From the NCBI RefSeq assembly GCF_016597725.1, contig NZ_VCGY01000001.1, positions 744,001-808,000 on the forward strand: DNA of 64,000 nt, in the 5' to 3' direction. The notes beneath the pieces are model-generated. The model made no database searches. It had not been told where the DNA came from and saw nothing but the letters and a program-made list of their open reading frames with translations. This stretch comes from Marinobacter sp. 1-4A (GTDB lineage Bacteria; Pseudomonadota; Gammaproteobacteria; Pseudomonadales; Oleiphilaceae). This document shows, in pieces, positions 34,252-45,320 of the stretch; within the stretch, counting starts at the first letter, position 1, and each line of letters opens with the position of its first letter. A program made the translations under genes and the position numbers.

Positions 34252-34272
34252 CGCGCAAGTTTATCGCGCAAG
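34252..34272. repeat. Direct repeat upstream of 34205 gene
   Basis: CGCGCAAG occurs twice with a 13-base period (34252-34259 and 34265-34272), about 50 bp upstream of the minus-strand start at 34205. It could be a tandem regulator site; chance is possible. The rest of the 165-bp gap shows nothing. Confidence 0.25.
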
Positions 34273-34370
34273 CTCCTTACACAAAGCCGCCAAACACCCT
34301 ATTCAATAAGTGTAGACGAAGCTCAGGAGTGAAAACTTAAGGAATTGGTAACGGATTGTACCTATTCTGG

Positions 34371-35252
34371 CTACCCGCTTTTCTTTTCCACACCCTTGAC
34401 CGATTGCCAGATCTGATCAAGAGCTTCCAATGTCTCTTCATCAAAGGAGCGGCCTTCACGCTCAAGAACCTGTTCAATGGCCCGGAATCGCGCCTCAAAC
34501 TTGTGATTGGTGCGTCCAACAGCCTGCTCCGGATTAACTTTCATGAACCGTGCAAGATTCACACACACGAACAGCAGATCGCCCAATTCATCTTCGACAG
34601 CATTGTGGTCACCCTGCCCGGATTCTGCCGCCTGCCAAGCCTCCTTGAGCTCATCGATTTCTTCATGGAGTTTGTCGAATACCGGCTCTATATTCGGCCA
34701 ATCAAACCCGTGCCTTGCCGCCCGCTTCTGCAACTTTTCCGCGCGTACCATCGCGGGCAGCGCCCGTGCGATACCATCCAACCGGCTTGGCAATCGGCTT
34801 GGCAATCCGCTTGGCGACGTTGCATCCGCAGAAGTGTCTGATTGTTTCTGAGCCCGCTCTTCTGCCTTGATACGCTCCCAGCTCTCCTTGATCCAGGCTT
34901 CGTCTGGCCGGTTGTCCGGATCAATACGGCTTTCCAGTGTCCCCTGCGGGAACACATGGGGATGGCGTCGCACAAGCTTGCGCACGAGATTGTCGACCAC
35001 AGCATCAAAGCTGAAACGATTTTCTTCCGCCCCAATCTGTGAGTAAAAGATCACCTGAAACAGCAGGTCACCCAATTCATCTTTCAGGTTTCCGTAGTCC
35101 TTCCGCTCAATGGCATCTGCTACTTCGTAGGCCTCTTCCAGCGTATGCGGCACAATACTCCTGAACGTTTGCTTGGTATCCCAGGGGCATCCGGTTTCAG
35201 GGTCACGCAGCCGTGCCATCAACAGTTTCAGATCGTCAATCGAGTAGGTCAT
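34371..35252 (-). CDS. mazG: Nucleoside triphosphate pyrophosphohydrolase
   Basis: A 293-residue MazG with two all-alpha NTP-PPase domains. The first has CPWDTKQTFRSIVPHTLEEAYEVADAI and LKDELGDLLFQVIFYSQIG; the second has LHEEIDELKEA and VEDELGDLLFVCVNLARF, each with the EExxE/ExxD metal-binding sets. It hydrolyses NTPs to NMP and pyrophosphate and is linked to housecleaning and to lowering (p)ppGpp. The linker carries an in-frame 12-bp tandem repeat (34783-34815). It overlaps relA by four bases, so the two are coupled. Confidence 0.94.
   Translation of the reverse strand: MTYSIDDLKLLMARLRDPETGCPWDTKQTFRSIVPHTLEEAYEVADAIERKDYGNLKDELGDLLFQVIFYSQIGAEENRFSFDAVVDNLVRKLVRRHPHVFPQGTLESRIDPDNRPDEAWIKESWERIKAEERAQKQSDTSADATSPSGLPSRLPSRLDGIARALPAMVRAEKLQKRAARHGFDWPNIEPVFDKLHEEIDELKEAWQAAESGQGDHNAVEDELGDLLFVCVNLARFMKVNPEQAVGRTNHKFEARFRAIEQVLEREGRSFDEETLEALDQIWQSVKGVEKKSG
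34783..34815. repeat. 12-bp tandem repeat inside mazG
   Basis: CGGCTTGGCAAT is present in two perfect copies (34783-34794, 34795-34806) plus nine bases with one change (34807-34815). It is in frame and encodes the repeated LPSR in the linker between the two MazG domains, so copy changes would alter length without a frameshift. Confidence 0.8.
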
Positions 35253-37489
35253 GAGCGTTTACGCTTTACGTCAATAACATTGGGCAGATTGCGGATTTGG
35301 GCGAGTAGGCGCGCCAACTGCTCAAGGCTGGAAATTTCAACCGTCACAACCATAGTTGCCGTGTTGTCATCACGATTGGTCACGGTATGCAATGCTAGAA
35401 CATCGCTCTTAGACACTGACAAGACCTGAGTGATGTCCCGCAACAAACCAGATCTGTCGTAGGCTTCAATTTCTATATCCACGGGATAAACAGAGGCTTG
35501 CTGGCCACCCCAGCTCACTTCAATAATTCGGTTAGGTTCAAACTCCCGTAGATTCAAAAACGTTGGACAGTCCTGCCGATGAACCGTTACCCCCCGTCCG
35601 ACGGTGATATAGCCACCTATGGCATCCCCCGGCAGAGGCTTGCAGCACTTCGCCACCTGGGTTTTCAGCTTGCCCACGCCCAGTATGTGGATATCCGACT
35701 CGGTATCGTAAGGCTTGTCGCGCTGGGCCATCAGTTTCAGGTCGAGCTGCTCGGATTTGGGCTCGATCATCTGCTGGGCAACATTGGCAACATGTGCAGG
35801 GCGGAGATCACCGGCACCCACAGCGGCAAACATGTCCTCGGCGCTGTGATAATTCACTTTTACCGCCAGCTGGCTGAGGTCCACATCGTGCAACGACAAG
35901 CGGCGGAACTCATCCTCAATAATGGCACGACCATCCGCCACGTTACGATCGCGATTTTGCTCTTTAAACCAATGGGTTACCTTGGCTCTGGCGCGGGAGG
36001 TCTGAATGTATCCAAGGCTGGGATTTAGCCAATCCCGGCTGGGCGCCGGATTGTTCTTTGAGGTAAGAACAAATACCTGCTCACCGGTCTTCAGTGGGTA
36101 GGTCAGTGGTACTATGCGGCTGTTTACCCGCGCACCCCGACAGGCATGGCCAATCTCAGTGTGAACTCGGTAAGCAAAATCTACGGGTGTCGCCCCCTGA
36201 GGCAAATCAACAACGTGCCCCTCAGGCGTAAACACATAAATTCTATCCGACACAATATCGGATTTAAGGTGGTCTGCAAGGCCGGAGAGGTCTCCCAATT
36301 CCTCCTGCCACTCAAGCACCTGTCGTAGCCAGTTAATCTTGGCGTCGTATCCAGACGACTTGTTACTTTTGTCTGTACCCTTGTATAGCCAGTGAGCACA
36401 GACGCCGAGCTCTGCATCTTCATGCATGCTATGAGTGCGAATCTGCACCTCCATGACCTTGCCATCCGGCCCGATCACGGCCGTATGCAGAGACTGGTAG
36501 CCATTCTCCTTGGGGTTGGCTATGTAGTCATCAAACTCATTCGGGATGTGGCGCCAAAGCGTGTGCACAATTCCGAGGGCGGCATAACAATCCTTCACCT
36601 CAGGCACGAGAATACGCACGGCCCTGATATCGTATATCTGGGAAAAGTCGAGGCCCTTGATGCGCATCTTCCGCCAGATGCTGTAGATGTGTTTGGCACG
36701 GCCCGAAAGGTCGGCTTCGATACCGGAAGCTTTCAGCTCTGACTGCAACTTGGCAATTACGCGACGGATGTAGCCTTCCCGGTCCAGACGTTTCTCGTCC
36801 AGCAGTTTGGCAATTTTTTTGTACGCTGTTTCGTGCAGATAACGAAATGAAAGGTCTTCCAGCTCCCACTTGATGTGCCCGATGCCCAAACGGTGAGCAA
36901 GGGGCGCATAGATATCAAACACTTCGCGGGCGACTCGCATACGCTTTTCTTCCGGCGCATCTTTAACACCACGGATAGCGCAGGTGCGCTCGGCGAGTTT
37001 GATCAGCGCAACCCGCACATCATCAATCATGGTTACCAGCATTTTGCGAACGTTATCCAGCTGGCCTTCACTCTGCCCGAGCACGTTGCCTTTGAGCGGG
37101 TGGTGTATGGAAGAAATGGCCGCCATCTGCTGTACGCCATTAATAAGCATGGCCACTTCATCGCCAAACTCTTTGCGGATAACCTCAAGAGCTACCCGCT
37201 CCTCCCGAACCGCGCGGTAAAGAATGGCAGCAACCAGACTGGCCTGATCCAAGCGCAGCTCCGCCAGCACCTGAGCCATCTCGATGCCAATACGAAAGCT
37301 GCTGGATCCAGACGCCCATAGGCGATCCTCCCGGAAGGCCTGCAAATCGATTTCAGCGGCTTTTTCACAAGCCCTGCGAAACTGGTCCACATCGTCCAGA
37401 TGGGTCTGGGAAGCAATTTGCTGTACCCAGCCCTCGATATCGATCTGGCCATCGCCATCCACTGCGTAATCTTCGCGAACTTTTACCAT
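35249..37489 (-). CDS. relA: GTP pyrophosphokinase, (p)ppGpp synthetase I
   Basis: A 746-residue RelA. In order: a degenerate HD domain (the His-Asp pair is lost in ILYRAVREERVAL, so no hydrolase activity is expected), the synthetase domain with YDIRAVRILV and the RelA-type EFDD motif in NEFDDYIANPKENGYQSLHTAV, a TGS domain (VFTPEGHVVDLPQGATPVDFAYRVH), a zinc-finger-like CCKPLPGD, and a C-terminal ACT domain. It makes (p)ppGpp on stalled ribosomes. It lies between rlmD and mazG on the same strand, overlapping mazG by four bases. Confidence 0.96.
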   Translation of the reverse strand: MVKVREDYAVDGDGQIDIEGWVQQIASQTHLDDVDQFRRACEKAAEIDLQAFREDRLWASGSSSFRIGIEMAQVLAELRLDQASLVAAILYRAVREERVALEVIRKEFGDEVAMLINGVQQMAAISSIHHPLKGNVLGQSEGQLDNVRKMLVTMIDDVRVALIKLAERTCAIRGVKDAPEEKRMRVAREVFDIYAPLAHRLGIGHIKWELEDLSFRYLHETAYKKIAKLLDEKRLDREGYIRRVIAKLQSELKASGIEADLSGRAKHIYSIWRKMRIKGLDFSQIYDIRAVRILVPEVKDCYAALGIVHTLWRHIPNEFDDYIANPKENGYQSLHTAVIGPDGKVMEVQIRTHSMHEDAELGVCAHWLYKGTDKSNKSSGYDAKINWLRQVLEWQEELGDLSGLADHLKSDIVSDRIYVFTPEGHVVDLPQGATPVDFAYRVHTEIGHACRGARVNSRIVPLTYPLKTGEQVFVLTSKNNPAPSRDWLNPSLGYIQTSRARAKVTHWFKEQNRDRNVADGRAIIEDEFRRLSLHDVDLSQLAVKVNYHSAEDMFAAVGAGDLRPAHVANVAQQMIEPKSEQLDLKLMAQRDKPYDTESDIHILGVGKLKTQVAKCCKPLPGDAIGGYITVGRGVTVHRQDCPTFLNLREFEPNRIIEVSWGGQQASVYPVDIEIEAYDRSGLLRDITQVLSVSKSDVLALHTVTNRDDNTATMVVTVEISSLEQLARLLAQIRNLPNVIDVKRKRS

Positions 37490-37547
37490 ATCTGTTTTGT
37501 TATTCCTGGTGATTCACACAACTGTCCTTTGCTGTGCACAGCAAAAT

Positions 37548-38897
37548 TCAGCGAGAGCCACGCTCAAACAGCGCAATCGACTCCACATGCGTGGTGTGAG
37601 GAAACATATCCATCACACCGGCGCGCACCAACCGGTAACCGTTGCTGGCCATCACACCCGCATCCCGCGCCAGAGTGGCAGGGTTGCAGGACACGTACAC
37701 AATACGCTTGGCACCGAACGCGGTTAGGTACTTGCATATTTCCTCTGCCCCGGAGCGTGGCGGATCAATAAGGATTTTATCAAAACCCTCTTGCGCCCAG
37801 CGTTGGCCGGTAAAATCTCCGTGCAAATCAGCGCCGTGAAATTCAACATTTGTAAGCCCGTTCAGCTCCGCGTTTTCGCGACCCCGGACAACCATGGCAT
37901 CATCACCTTCCACGCCAATAACCTGCCCGCCTTTACGCGCAAGTGGCAGGGTAAAATTGCCCAGCCCGCAGAACAGATCCAAGACCCGCTCACCCGGCTG
38001 CACGTCCAGCCACTCAACAGCCCTACTTACCATGGCTTTATTGATGCCCGCATTGACTTGGGTAAAGTCCATGGGGTGAAACTTCATGGTGAGGTCAAAT
38101 GCATCAAGCTGGTAACTTAGGCGCTCATCGCTTCGACCCGCAGATTCAGGCCAGATGCGGTGAACAGTATCTGGCCCTTTGGGCTGCAGATAGATGTGCA
38201 AATCGTGGGCCTGGCCAAAAGCAATCAGCTTTTCGCGGTCGCCGCTGCTCAAGTCATCCATATTGCGGAAAACCATCGCTGCGGTGTCGTCACCACACGC
38301 AATTTCAACCTGAGGCACGCGGGCGTATGCATCCATGGTGTGCAACAGCTCGCGCAACGGAACAATGCGCTCGCCAATACGCGGGTCCAGCACTACACAG
38401 CGGTCAATATCCGTAAGAAAGCTATTGCGCTTCTCCCGGAACCCTACCAGAACCGACTCCCGCGCTTTGACGTAGCGCACGCCCATGCGCGCCTTGCGCC
38501 GATACCCAAGGTTACTGTCTGGGCGCAGCGGCTCTATCCACTCCTCCGGCTCGATACCGCCAAAGTGTTCAAACTGCTCGCGCAGAGTCTCTTCCTTAAA
38601 GCGAATCTGGGCATCACTGCTCATGTGCTGAAGGCTGCAGCCACCGCATAAATCGGCAAAATCACAGGGGGGATTTTGACGGTCAGGCGCCGCTTCGAGC
38701 ACCTCAAGGGTGCGCAACTCATCAAATTTACTGCGGGTGGAAACCACCTTGGCCATTACGGTTTCACCCGGCAACGCGCCATCCACAAACAGGATTTTGC
38801 CATCCTGACGAGCTATGCCACGGCCATCATGACTAAGCTTTTCCACTTCACAGCGTACGGGTTCCGTAGGAAGTACCTTCCTGCGTCGTCTGCTCAT
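37548..38897 (-). CDS. rlmD: 23S rRNA (uracil-1939-C5)-methyltransferase
   Basis: A 449-residue RlmD (RumA). It has an N-terminal TRAM domain (about residues 10-65), the iron-sulfur cysteines in [15 protein letters not shown], the SAM loop [15 protein letters not shown] and the catalytic Cys in [12 protein letters not shown]. It methylates U1939 of 23S rRNA. It lies upstream of relA by 58 bp and 26 bp after cysM, the same order as in Pseudomonas. No irregularity seen. Confidence 0.95.
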   Translation of the reverse strand: MSRRRRKVLPTEPVRCEVEKLSHDGRGIARQDGKILFVDGALPGETVMAKVVSTRSKFDELRTLEVLEAAPDRQNPPCDFADLCGGCSLQHMSSDAQIRFKEETLREQFEHFGGIEPEEWIEPLRPDSNLGYRRKARMGVRYVKARESVLVGFREKRNSFLTDIDRCVVLDPRIGERIVPLRELLHTMDAYARVPQVEIACGDDTAAMVFRNMDDLSSGDREKLIAFGQAHDLHIYLQPKGPDTVHRIWPESAGRSDERLSYQLDAFDLTMKFHPMDFTQVNAGINKAMVSRAVEWLDVQPGERVLDLFCGLGNFTLPLARKGGQVIGVEGDDAMVVRGRENAELNGLTNVEFHGADLHGDFTGQRWAQEGFDKILIDPPRSGAEEICKYLTAFGAKRIVYVSCNPATLARDAGVMASNGYRLVRAGVMDMFPHTTHVESIALFERGSR

Positions 38898-38923
38898 AAT
38901 CTATTCTCTTGGTGTCGTCAGGT

Positions 38924-39817
38924 TCAGGCGCCGGGGAATACGCCAGTCGATAAGTAGCGGTCGCCGCGATCACAAATAATGGCCACAATAATGGCGTTTT
39001 CAACCTGCGAAGAGAGCTTAAGTGCGGCAGCGATAGAGCCACCGGATGATACACCACAGAATATCCCTTCGCGCTCTGCCAAAGCGCGCATGGTTTCCTC
39101 CGCCTCTTGTTGGCCAATGTCCAATACCTGATCCACGCGAGTGGAATCGTAGATGCTGGGTAGGTAAGCTTCCGGCCAACGACGGATACCCGGTATAGAT
39201 GCGCCCTCTTTTGGTTGCAAGCCGACAATATTGATATCCGGGTTACGCTCTTTGAGGTAACGGGAAACGCCCATTATGGTGCCGGTGGTGCCCATAGAAC
39301 TGACAAAATGGGTTACACGCCCTTCAGTTTGCTCCCAAATCTCCGGGCCCGTGGTGCGATAGTGCGATAAAGGGTTGTCCTGATTGCTGAACTGATCCAG
39401 CACCCTGCCCTTACCTTCCGAAGCCATTTTCAAGGCCATATCTCTGGCCACCTCCATGCCCTCTTCCTGACTCACGGTAATGATCTCTGCGCCGTAAGCT
39501 CTCATGGATGCTCGACGTTCTTCACTCATGTTTGCGGGCATGATGAGTACCATTCGGTATCCCTTAATAGCCGCAGCCATGGCCAGAGCAATACCGGTGT
39601 TACCACTGGTTGCCTCAATCAGCGTATCGCCAGGTTTGATTTCACCACGGCGTTCGGCCTCTTGAATCATTCCTATAGCAGGTCGGTCTTTTACAGAACC
39701 GGCCGGGTTATTGCCTTCCAGCTTTGCCAGAATCACGTTACTGGTATCCCCGGGGAGACGCTGCAACCGAACCAGAGGCGTGTGCCCGACATAATCTTCA
39801 ATTGTGGGAAAATGCAT
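38924..39817 (-). CDS. cysM: Cysteine synthase B
   Basis: A 297-residue O-acetylserine sulfhydrylase B. The PLP lysine is in GNNPAGSVKDRPA, the substrate loop is ATSGNTGIALA, and the phosphate-binding loop is SSMGTTGTIMG. It makes cysteine from O-acetylserine and sulfide or thiosulfate. I chose ATG 39817, which begins MHFPTIEDYVGHTPLV as in other CysM proteins; an upstream start would add 21 unsupported residues. It is divergent from gacS. Confidence 0.93.
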   Translation of the reverse strand: MHFPTIEDYVGHTPLVRLQRLPGDTSNVILAKLEGNNPAGSVKDRPAIGMIQEAERRGEIKPGDTLIEATSGNTGIALAMAAAIKGYRMVLIMPANMSEERRASMRAYGAEIITVSQEEGMEVARDMALKMASEGKGRVLDQFSNQDNPLSHYRTTGPEIWEQTEGRVTHFVSSMGTTGTIMGVSRYLKERNPDINIVGLQPKEGASIPGIRRWPEAYLPSIYDSTRVDQVLDIGQQEAEETMRALAEREGIFCGVSSGGSIAAALKLSSQVENAIIVAIICDRGDRYLSTGVFPGA

Positions 39818-39956
39818 AGTAAGAACCCTGTGGTACACTTTTGCGTTGGCATGATACGCCTTATAGCCCCAGTCGCCCAATACAGCTTCTCGCTAAAACC
39901 ATGACTGAAGGCTATATAAGTGGTGTATTTTTCGGCTCGCCCGGCACTGACTCGAA

Positions 39957-39962
39957 TATAAT
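39957..39962 (+). promoter_or_regulatory. -10 box, probable gacS promoter
   Basis: TATAAT lies 84 bp before the gacS ATG, without a good -35. A small CCGCC/GGCGG hairpin (39999-40014) would lie in the leader, and AGGA is 7 bases before the ATG. The rest of the 223-bp gap is unremarkable. Confidence 0.4.
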
Positions 39963-40040
39963 TTCAGCCCGGACGAACTACTAATACAAGGACGTAACCC
40001 GCCCCAACAGGCGGAGTTAAGTTATTTGCAGGACATTGGT

Positions 40041-42914
40041 ATGCGACGTTGGGGCATTCGCAAAAAAGTGCTGGTGGTAACCTTGGTTCCCACCCTGATC
40101 ACTACCTTGATGCTGGGGCTGTTTTTTACCTACAGCTGGGTCAACAACATTGAGAACCTGCTAAAAGATCGTGGCGAGTCGTTGTCTCGCCAGCTTGCGG
40201 CTGGCTCGGAGTATGGCTTGTTTACGGCGAATCGCAGCCTGTTGAGCAGTCTTTCCAATGCCCTATTGGAAGAACAGGATGTGCGCTCAATTACATTCTT
40301 CGATAGCGAGCGCCGTCGCTTGCTGCACACCGGCCCGGGCAGTTCCGACAATCTCGACAGCAAAGAGCTTGCGAAGGAACAGGCAAGCCGGATTGCCAGC
40401 AAAGACAGCACCCGCTTTGTGAACCCGGTATTTCTGCAAGACTTGATGATTCAGTCTATGCATGATCCAGACGCCCGGCAGTCTGCCTTTAAACAGCGGG
40501 AGCCGCTTGGCTGGGTAGCCGTCGAGATGTCGCACATCCGCACGGAAAAAGAGACCTACAAGGCTTTGTTAATATCACTGCTGCTGGTTCTCGGTGGTGT
40601 TGTTTTCAGCCTTCTCATCGCCCTGCGGCTCAGCCGCGCTTTCACCGGCCCGGTGCTTGAACTTAACGAAGCCGTTGCAAAACTGAAGGAAGGCAAACTC
40701 GACACCCGCATTCATACCAACGCTGGCCCCGAATTCGAGCAGCTTGAATCCGGCCTGAACGCCATGGCGGAAGAACTGAGCAAAGCGCAGGCGGAAATGC
40801 AGCAGAACATTGATCAGGCCACGGAAGACCTAAGGGAGACTCTGGAAACCATTGAAATCCAGAACATTGAACTGGATTTCGCTCGCAAAGAAGCGCTGGA
40901 AGCCAGCCGCATTAAATCCGAGTTTCTGGCCAATATGTCCCACGAAATCCGGACACCACTCAACGGCATCATCGGTTTTACAGAGTTGCTGCTCAAAAGC
41001 CCACTACCGCGCCAACAACGGGATCACTTAAGCACCATACGGAAATCTTCCGAAATCTTGCTCACCATCATCAATGACATTCTGGATTTCTCCAAGATTG
41101 AAGCAGGCAAGCTGATTTTGGACCGTGTGCCCTTCCAGCTTCGGGATATTGTGGAAGAGGTAATGGTGATGCTGGCACCTGCTGCCCACGGCAAAAATCT
41201 GGACCTTGTACCTCTTGTTTACAACGACGTGCCAGACAACATCACTGGTGACCCTTTAAGGGTAAAGCAAGTAATTACAAATCTGGTCAACAACGCCATC
41301 AAGTTTACCCAAACCGGAGAGGTGGTTTTGCGTGCCAGTCTGGAGGACGAAGATAAAGAAAATAACCGGGTTACTCTGCGCCTGAGTATTAGTGATTCGG
41401 GCGTTGGCTTATCCAGAGCCCAGCAGCAGTCTCTGTTCAATGCCTTCAGTCAAGCGGATGCCTCTACGGCCAGACAGTATGGCGGCACCGGCCTTGGACT
41501 GGCGATTTCCAAACGCCTTGTGGAGGAAATGGGGGGCGAGATTGGCTTGGAAAGCGAGCTCGGCAAAGGCTCCACTTTCTGGTTTACCCTAACTCCCGAA
41601 CTGTCCTCGGGTGGTGAGGCGGTTGCCCCTAGGGACGCTTTGAAGGGCGAGCGAGCCATATATCTGGAACACCAGAAAACCTGTGGCCTTGCGGTTGAGC
41701 ATCTATTGCGGGATTGGGGCATGACGGTTGATCGTGTTGCATGCCCCGGCGCTATGCAGGAGAAGATTGAAGAGGCCCAGAAGAGCCAACAGGGGTATGC
41801 GGTGGCCATTATCGGCATTACCCGGCATTTGCTCAACTCAAGCCAATATTGTGGGCTGGTGCGAACGATTGAAATCGAGCGGGATTGCCGCACACTGCTA
41901 CTCACGCCAACTTTGGAAATTCACGACACCCCGCTTTCCGGACTTGCCAGCGGCCATCTTACCAAGCCAATATGTCGCGATGCTCTCTATGACGAGCTGC
42001 TGCTTCTGGTACACGGCATTAATACGTCCGGGCAAGGCATTGCCCATCAGGACCATACTGCTCGCCTACCCGCACCCGTTAATATGCCGCGGGTTCTGGC
42101 TGTAGATGATAATGAAGCCAACCTAAAGCTGGTTATGACCCTACTGCAGGATTATCAGATAGACGCCGAAGGAGCTTCAAGTGGTTTTGAAGCCCTGAGC
42201 AAGTCCCGACAAAAACCGTTTGATCTGGTTTTTATGGATCTGCAAATGCCGGGTATGGACGGCGTAGAAACAACCGCGCGGATTCGTGAAATGGATAAAA
42301 ACAATAATCATAGAACAGCCATCATCGCACTCACGGCGCACGCGCTGGCTGATGAGCAAGAGCGGCTGGCCCGACAGGGGTTTGACGGCTACATGCCTAA
42401 ACCCATTAGCAGTGTGCAATTGGCCGACACCATACACGAGTGGACTGGCTATCAGTGCCGGAGTAGCAGCACAGGCCGCATTCAGGTTCCCGAGGTGCGG
42501 GATACAAGGCGCACCTTGAGGCCCTCTACGCGACAAATGCAGCGGGATTGCGTAAGCGTGGATGAGAGTATCCAACTGGCTGCGGGTAAAACGGATTTGG
42601 CGGAAGAGCTATTCAGCATGCTGGTGGAGCAATTGCCCACAGATCTAGACACTATTGAACGACTCTGGGCGAGCAACGACTTGGAGAACCTTCTGGAATG
42701 CGTGCACAAACTGCATGGCGCCACACGTTACTGCGGCGTTCCCGAGCTACGCTCCGCGGCAAATCACTTGGAAACGGCGCTCAAATGCTCAGCGCCGGAC
42801 ATGGAGTTGCAGAAAAACCAGCTAACCTCTGCTATCGAGCGCCTGCAAATCTGGAGTGAACAGACCGACTGGCAGCAGATGTTCCGGGAGCATTATCAGC
42901 AGGCTGACGCTTGA
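40041..42914 (+). CDS. gacS: Hybrid sensor histidine kinase GacS (BarA)
   Basis: A 957-residue tripartite kinase. N-terminal membrane helix (about 10-32), periplasmic loop, second helix (about 175-198), HAMP, then the kinase core with [15 protein letters not shown] and G-boxes GTGLGLAIS. After it comes a poorly conserved receiver-like segment, a true receiver ([23 protein letters not shown]) and an HPt domain with His in [13 protein letters not shown]. GacS phosphorylates GacA and, through small RNAs and CsrA/RsmA, switches lifestyle and secondary metabolism. I chose ATG 40041 (AGGA seven bases before) over a TTG at 40026. It overlaps pdxJ by 19 bases, convergently. Confidence 0.93.
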   Translation: MRRWGIRKKVLVVTLVPTLITTLMLGLFFTYSWVNNIENLLKDRGESLSRQLAAGSEYGLFTANRSLLSSLSNALLEEQDVRSITFFDSERRRLLHTGPGSSDNLDSKELAKEQASRIASKDSTRFVNPVFLQDLMIQSMHDPDARQSAFKQREPLGWVAVEMSHIRTEKETYKALLISLLLVLGGVVFSLLIALRLSRAFTGPVLELNEAVAKLKEGKLDTRIHTNAGPEFEQLESGLNAMAEELSKAQAEMQQNIDQATEDLRETLETIEIQNIELDFARKEALEASRIKSEFLANMSHEIRTPLNGIIGFTELLLKSPLPRQQRDHLSTIRKSSEILLTIINDILDFSKIEAGKLILDRVPFQLRDIVEEVMVMLAPAAHGKNLDLVPLVYNDVPDNITGDPLRVKQVITNLVNNAIKFTQTGEVVLRASLEDEDKENNRVTLRLSISDSGVGLSRAQQQSLFNAFSQADASTARQYGGTGLGLAISKRLVEEMGGEIGLESELGKGSTFWFTLTPELSSGGEAVAPRDALKGERAIYLEHQKTCGLAVEHLLRDWGMTVDRVACPGAMQEKIEEAQKSQQGYAVAIIGITRHLLNSSQYCGLVRTIEIERDCRTLLLTPTLEIHDTPLSGLASGHLTKPICRDALYDELLLLVHGINTSGQGIAHQDHTARLPAPVNMPRVLAVDDNEANLKLVMTLLQDYQIDAEGASSGFEALSKSRQKPFDLVFMDLQMPGMDGVETTARIREMDKNNNHRTAIIALTAHALADEQERLARQGFDGYMPKPISSVQLADTIHEWTGYQCRSSSTGRIQVPEVRDTRRTLRPSTRQMQRDCVSVDESIQLAAGKTDLAEELFSMLVEQLPTDLDTIERLWASNDLENLLECVHKLHGATRYCGVPELRSAANHLETALKCSAPDMELQKNQLTSAIERLQIWSEQTDWQQMFREHYQQADA

Positions 42915-43633
42915 TCAAGAATTGTCTTCATATCCCGAACCGCTTCTTTCAGTCCACTAAACACGGCTCTAGCGATAATCGCATGGCCAATATTCAGCTC
43001 ATTAATCCCCGGAATCGCGGCAACCCGCTCGGTATTGTGATAATGCAATCCATGACCCGCATTCACAATCAGTCCTTTTTTGCGGGCGTAAGCCACCGCG
43101 TCGGTTAGGGCTTTGAAGGCTGCGTCCTGAGCTTCGGCACCAACAGCCTCAGCGTATTCGCCGGTATGAAGTTCAATCACGGGCGCGCCGCAGCGTACAG
43201 CGGCATCAATCTGCACCGGATCTGGATCTATAAACAGAGAAACTTCCGCGCCCAACTTGGCAAGGCGCTCACAAGCTCTCGCTACACGTTCTTCTTGGCC
43301 ATCAACATCAAGGCCGCCTTCGGTTGTAAGCTCTTCGCGCTTTTCGGGCACCAAACACACACACTCAGGCTTCACTTTTTCGGCGAATTCCAGCATGGCA
43401 TCTGTAACCGCCATTTCCAGATTCATTTTAGTCTGCAGCACTTCTTTAAGTAACAACACATCACGATCTTGAATGTGTCGGCGGTCTTCCCTTGGATGGA
43501 TGGTAATGCCGTCGGCGCCGGCTTCTTCAGCAATCAGTGCAGCCTGAACCGGATCGGGGTAACGCGTTCCCCGGGCCTCGCGTAACGTGGCAACATGATC
43601 GATATTGACACCAAGCAATACTCTAGGATTCAT
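42896..43633 (-). CDS. pdxJ: Pyridoxine 5'-phosphate synthase
   Basis: A 245-residue TIM-barrel enzyme. It has [34 protein letters not shown], the catalytic Glu in [20 protein letters not shown], and [11 protein letters not shown]. It condenses 1-deoxyxylulose-5-phosphate with 3-amino-2-oxopropyl phosphate, the last ring-closing step of vitamin B6 synthesis. recO lies 11 bp upstream, as in many gammaproteobacteria. Its 3' end overlaps gacS by 19 bases. Confidence 0.97.
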   Translation of the reverse strand: MNPRVLLGVNIDHVATLREARGTRYPDPVQAALIAEEAGADGITIHPREDRRHIQDRDVLLLKEVLQTKMNLEMAVTDAMLEFAEKVKPECVCLVPEKREELTTEGGLDVDGQEERVARACERLAKLGAEVSLFIDPDPVQIDAAVRCGAPVIELHTGEYAEAVGAEAQDAAFKALTDAVAYARKKGLIVNAGHGLHYHNTERVAAIPGINELNIGHAIIARAVFSGLKEAVRDMKTILDQASAC

Positions 43634-43644
43634 GTGGTTCTCCC

Positions 43645-44370
43645 TTAAGATGAGCGAACAGAGTGATGAGTAAAAAGGCTGCGACTATTCAACGGGCGGC
43701 CCTGCAGCAGGTAGTCCGTTAGCACGCGCATAACCCGCTTCGATAACCGGCGGCTAGCGCTGCTTTGATAATCCCCGCTGGCAAGGGCCAGCAACGTTTC
43801 CCCGTGCAGGTTTTGCAAACGCACGCCACTGGAAGCGTTAGCAACAATACCTTGTTCGGGGTTATAGCAATAGGTTTGCCCGGAGTGGACGGGCTCGCCA
43901 GTATCCATCGCCAGATCCCATAAAAAATCGTACCCCAGAGCTGCTGCAAATGCCTGTTCAAACTTCCGTAAAACCGGCTCCACATCCGACGCCTGCGCAA
44001 GTTGCTCAAGCGCCCCGATGTATGCGGCAAAGAGAGTTGGATGGGGGTCTGCCTGGGGCAAAATTCTTTGCATCAGTTCATTGAGGTACAGGCCACTGTA
44101 AAGCGAGGCGGTGCGATGCAGTAAGGGGCCTTCACGAACATCTACTTCGGTGAGCGTTTTCAGGTCGCCGCGTCCTACCCAGCCCAGAAGCAGTGGCTGA
44201 AAAGGCTGTAACTGAGCCTTTAACGGGCTCTTATTACCAATAGCACCACGGGCTATGACGCTCAGGCGGCCGTGATTCAGGGTAAAAAGATCAACCATGA
44301 GGCTGGTTTCCCGCCAGGGTCGGCGGTGAATCACATACGCGGGTTCCTGCTGCTGCGCTTCTCTACTCAT
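43645..44370 (-). CDS. recO: DNA repair protein RecO
   Basis: A 241-residue RecO. The N-terminal OB fold has [34 protein letters not shown]; the helical C-domain has [23 protein letters not shown] and [20 protein letters not shown] at the end. The zinc cysteines of some RecO proteins are absent, as in E. coli. It loads RecA on gapped DNA with RecR. It lies between era (32 bp) and pdxJ. Confidence 0.94.
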   Translation of the reverse strand: MSREAQQQEPAYVIHRRPWRETSLMVDLFTLNHGRLSVIARGAIGNKSPLKAQLQPFQPLLLGWVGRGDLKTLTEVDVREGPLLHRTASLYSGLYLNELMQRILPQADPHPTLFAAYIGALEQLAQASDVEPVLRKFEQAFAAALGYDFLWDLAMDTGEPVHSGQTYCYNPEQGIVANASSGVRLQNLHGETLLALASGDYQSSASRRLSKRVMRVLTDYLLQGRPLNSRSLFTHHSVRSS

Positions 44371-44402
44371 AGTGCCTCAAGGGGGCAGAGCGGCCTCAAC
44401 GT

Positions 44403-45320
44403 TTAGAGATCGTTCATACCCAGACTCTTTAGCGCCCGGTCACTATCAGCCCAGCCACGCTTTACCTTCACCCACAACTTCAGCATAACCTTACTGTCGA
44501 ACATACGTTCCATGTCGGCGCGGGCTTCCTGCCCAATACTGCGTAGCCTGTCGCCTTTATCGCCAATCATGATTTTCTTCTGGCCTTCACGCTCCACAAG
44601 AATCAACGCCGATATGTGCAGCGTTTTTCCATCATGTTTGAACTCTTCGATTTCTACTGCCACAGAGTAAGGTAGCTCAGCGCCAAGTTGCCGTGTGATC
44701 TTTTCCCGCACCATTTCCGACGCCATAAAGCGCTCACTGCGATCAGTAATCTGATCGTCGGGATAGAAGTGGACGCTCTCCGGCAGAAAACGGCCCACCG
44801 CTTCTTCCAGCGGCTCCAGATTGGTTTCCTTCAAGGCGGAGATGGGTATAATTTCCGCAAACTCGTGCTTTCTGGACAGCATGTCTAGGTGCGGCAGCAG
44901 ATTCTCCCGCTTTTCAATCCGGTCCACTTTGTTAACCGCCAGAATAACCGGGCATTCTAGTTTACTCAGTTTTTCCAATACCATCTCGTCGGCGGTGGTC
45001 CAAGCCAATTGGTCCACCACAAATACCACTACATCCACACCGGAAAGCGCCGACGTAGCCGCTTTGTTCATATAGCGGTTCAGAGCTCTTGGCTCTTCCA
45101 CGTGCATCCCGGGTGTATCTACATAGATCGCTTGATCCAAGCCCTCGGTTTTAATTCCCAGCACCTTGTGACGCGTCGTTTGAGGCTTGCGGGAGGTAAT
45201 GCTCAGCTTCTGCCCCAAAATATGGTTCAACAAGGTTGATTTACCGACGTTGGGGCGGCCAACTATCGCGACGAAACCACAGCGACTGTCAGGATTTTCC
45301 GGGCGGGTAATATCGTTCAT
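44403..45320 (-). CDS. era: GTPase Era
   Basis: A 305-residue GTPase. Nucleotide motifs are GRPNVGKST (G1), DTPGMHVEE (G3) and NKVDRIE (G4); the C-terminal KH domain has [29 protein letters not shown]. Era binds the 3' end of 16S rRNA and helps 30S assembly. Its ATG overlaps the rnc stop by one base (TGATG), so the two are coupled. Confidence 0.97.
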   Translation of the reverse strand: MNDITRPENPDSRCGFVAIVGRPNVGKSTLLNHILGQKLSITSRKPQTTRHKVLGIKTEGLDQAIYVDTPGMHVEEPRALNRYMNKAATSALSGVDVVVFVVDQLAWTTADEMVLEKLSKLECPVILAVNKVDRIEKRENLLPHLDMLSRKHEFAEIIPISALKETNLEPLEEAVGRFLPESVHFYPDDQITDRSERFMASEMVREKITRQLGAELPYSVAVEIEEFKHDGKTLHISALILVEREGQKKIMIGDKGDRLRSIGQEARADMERMFDSKVMLKLWVKVKRGWADSDRALKSLGMNDL

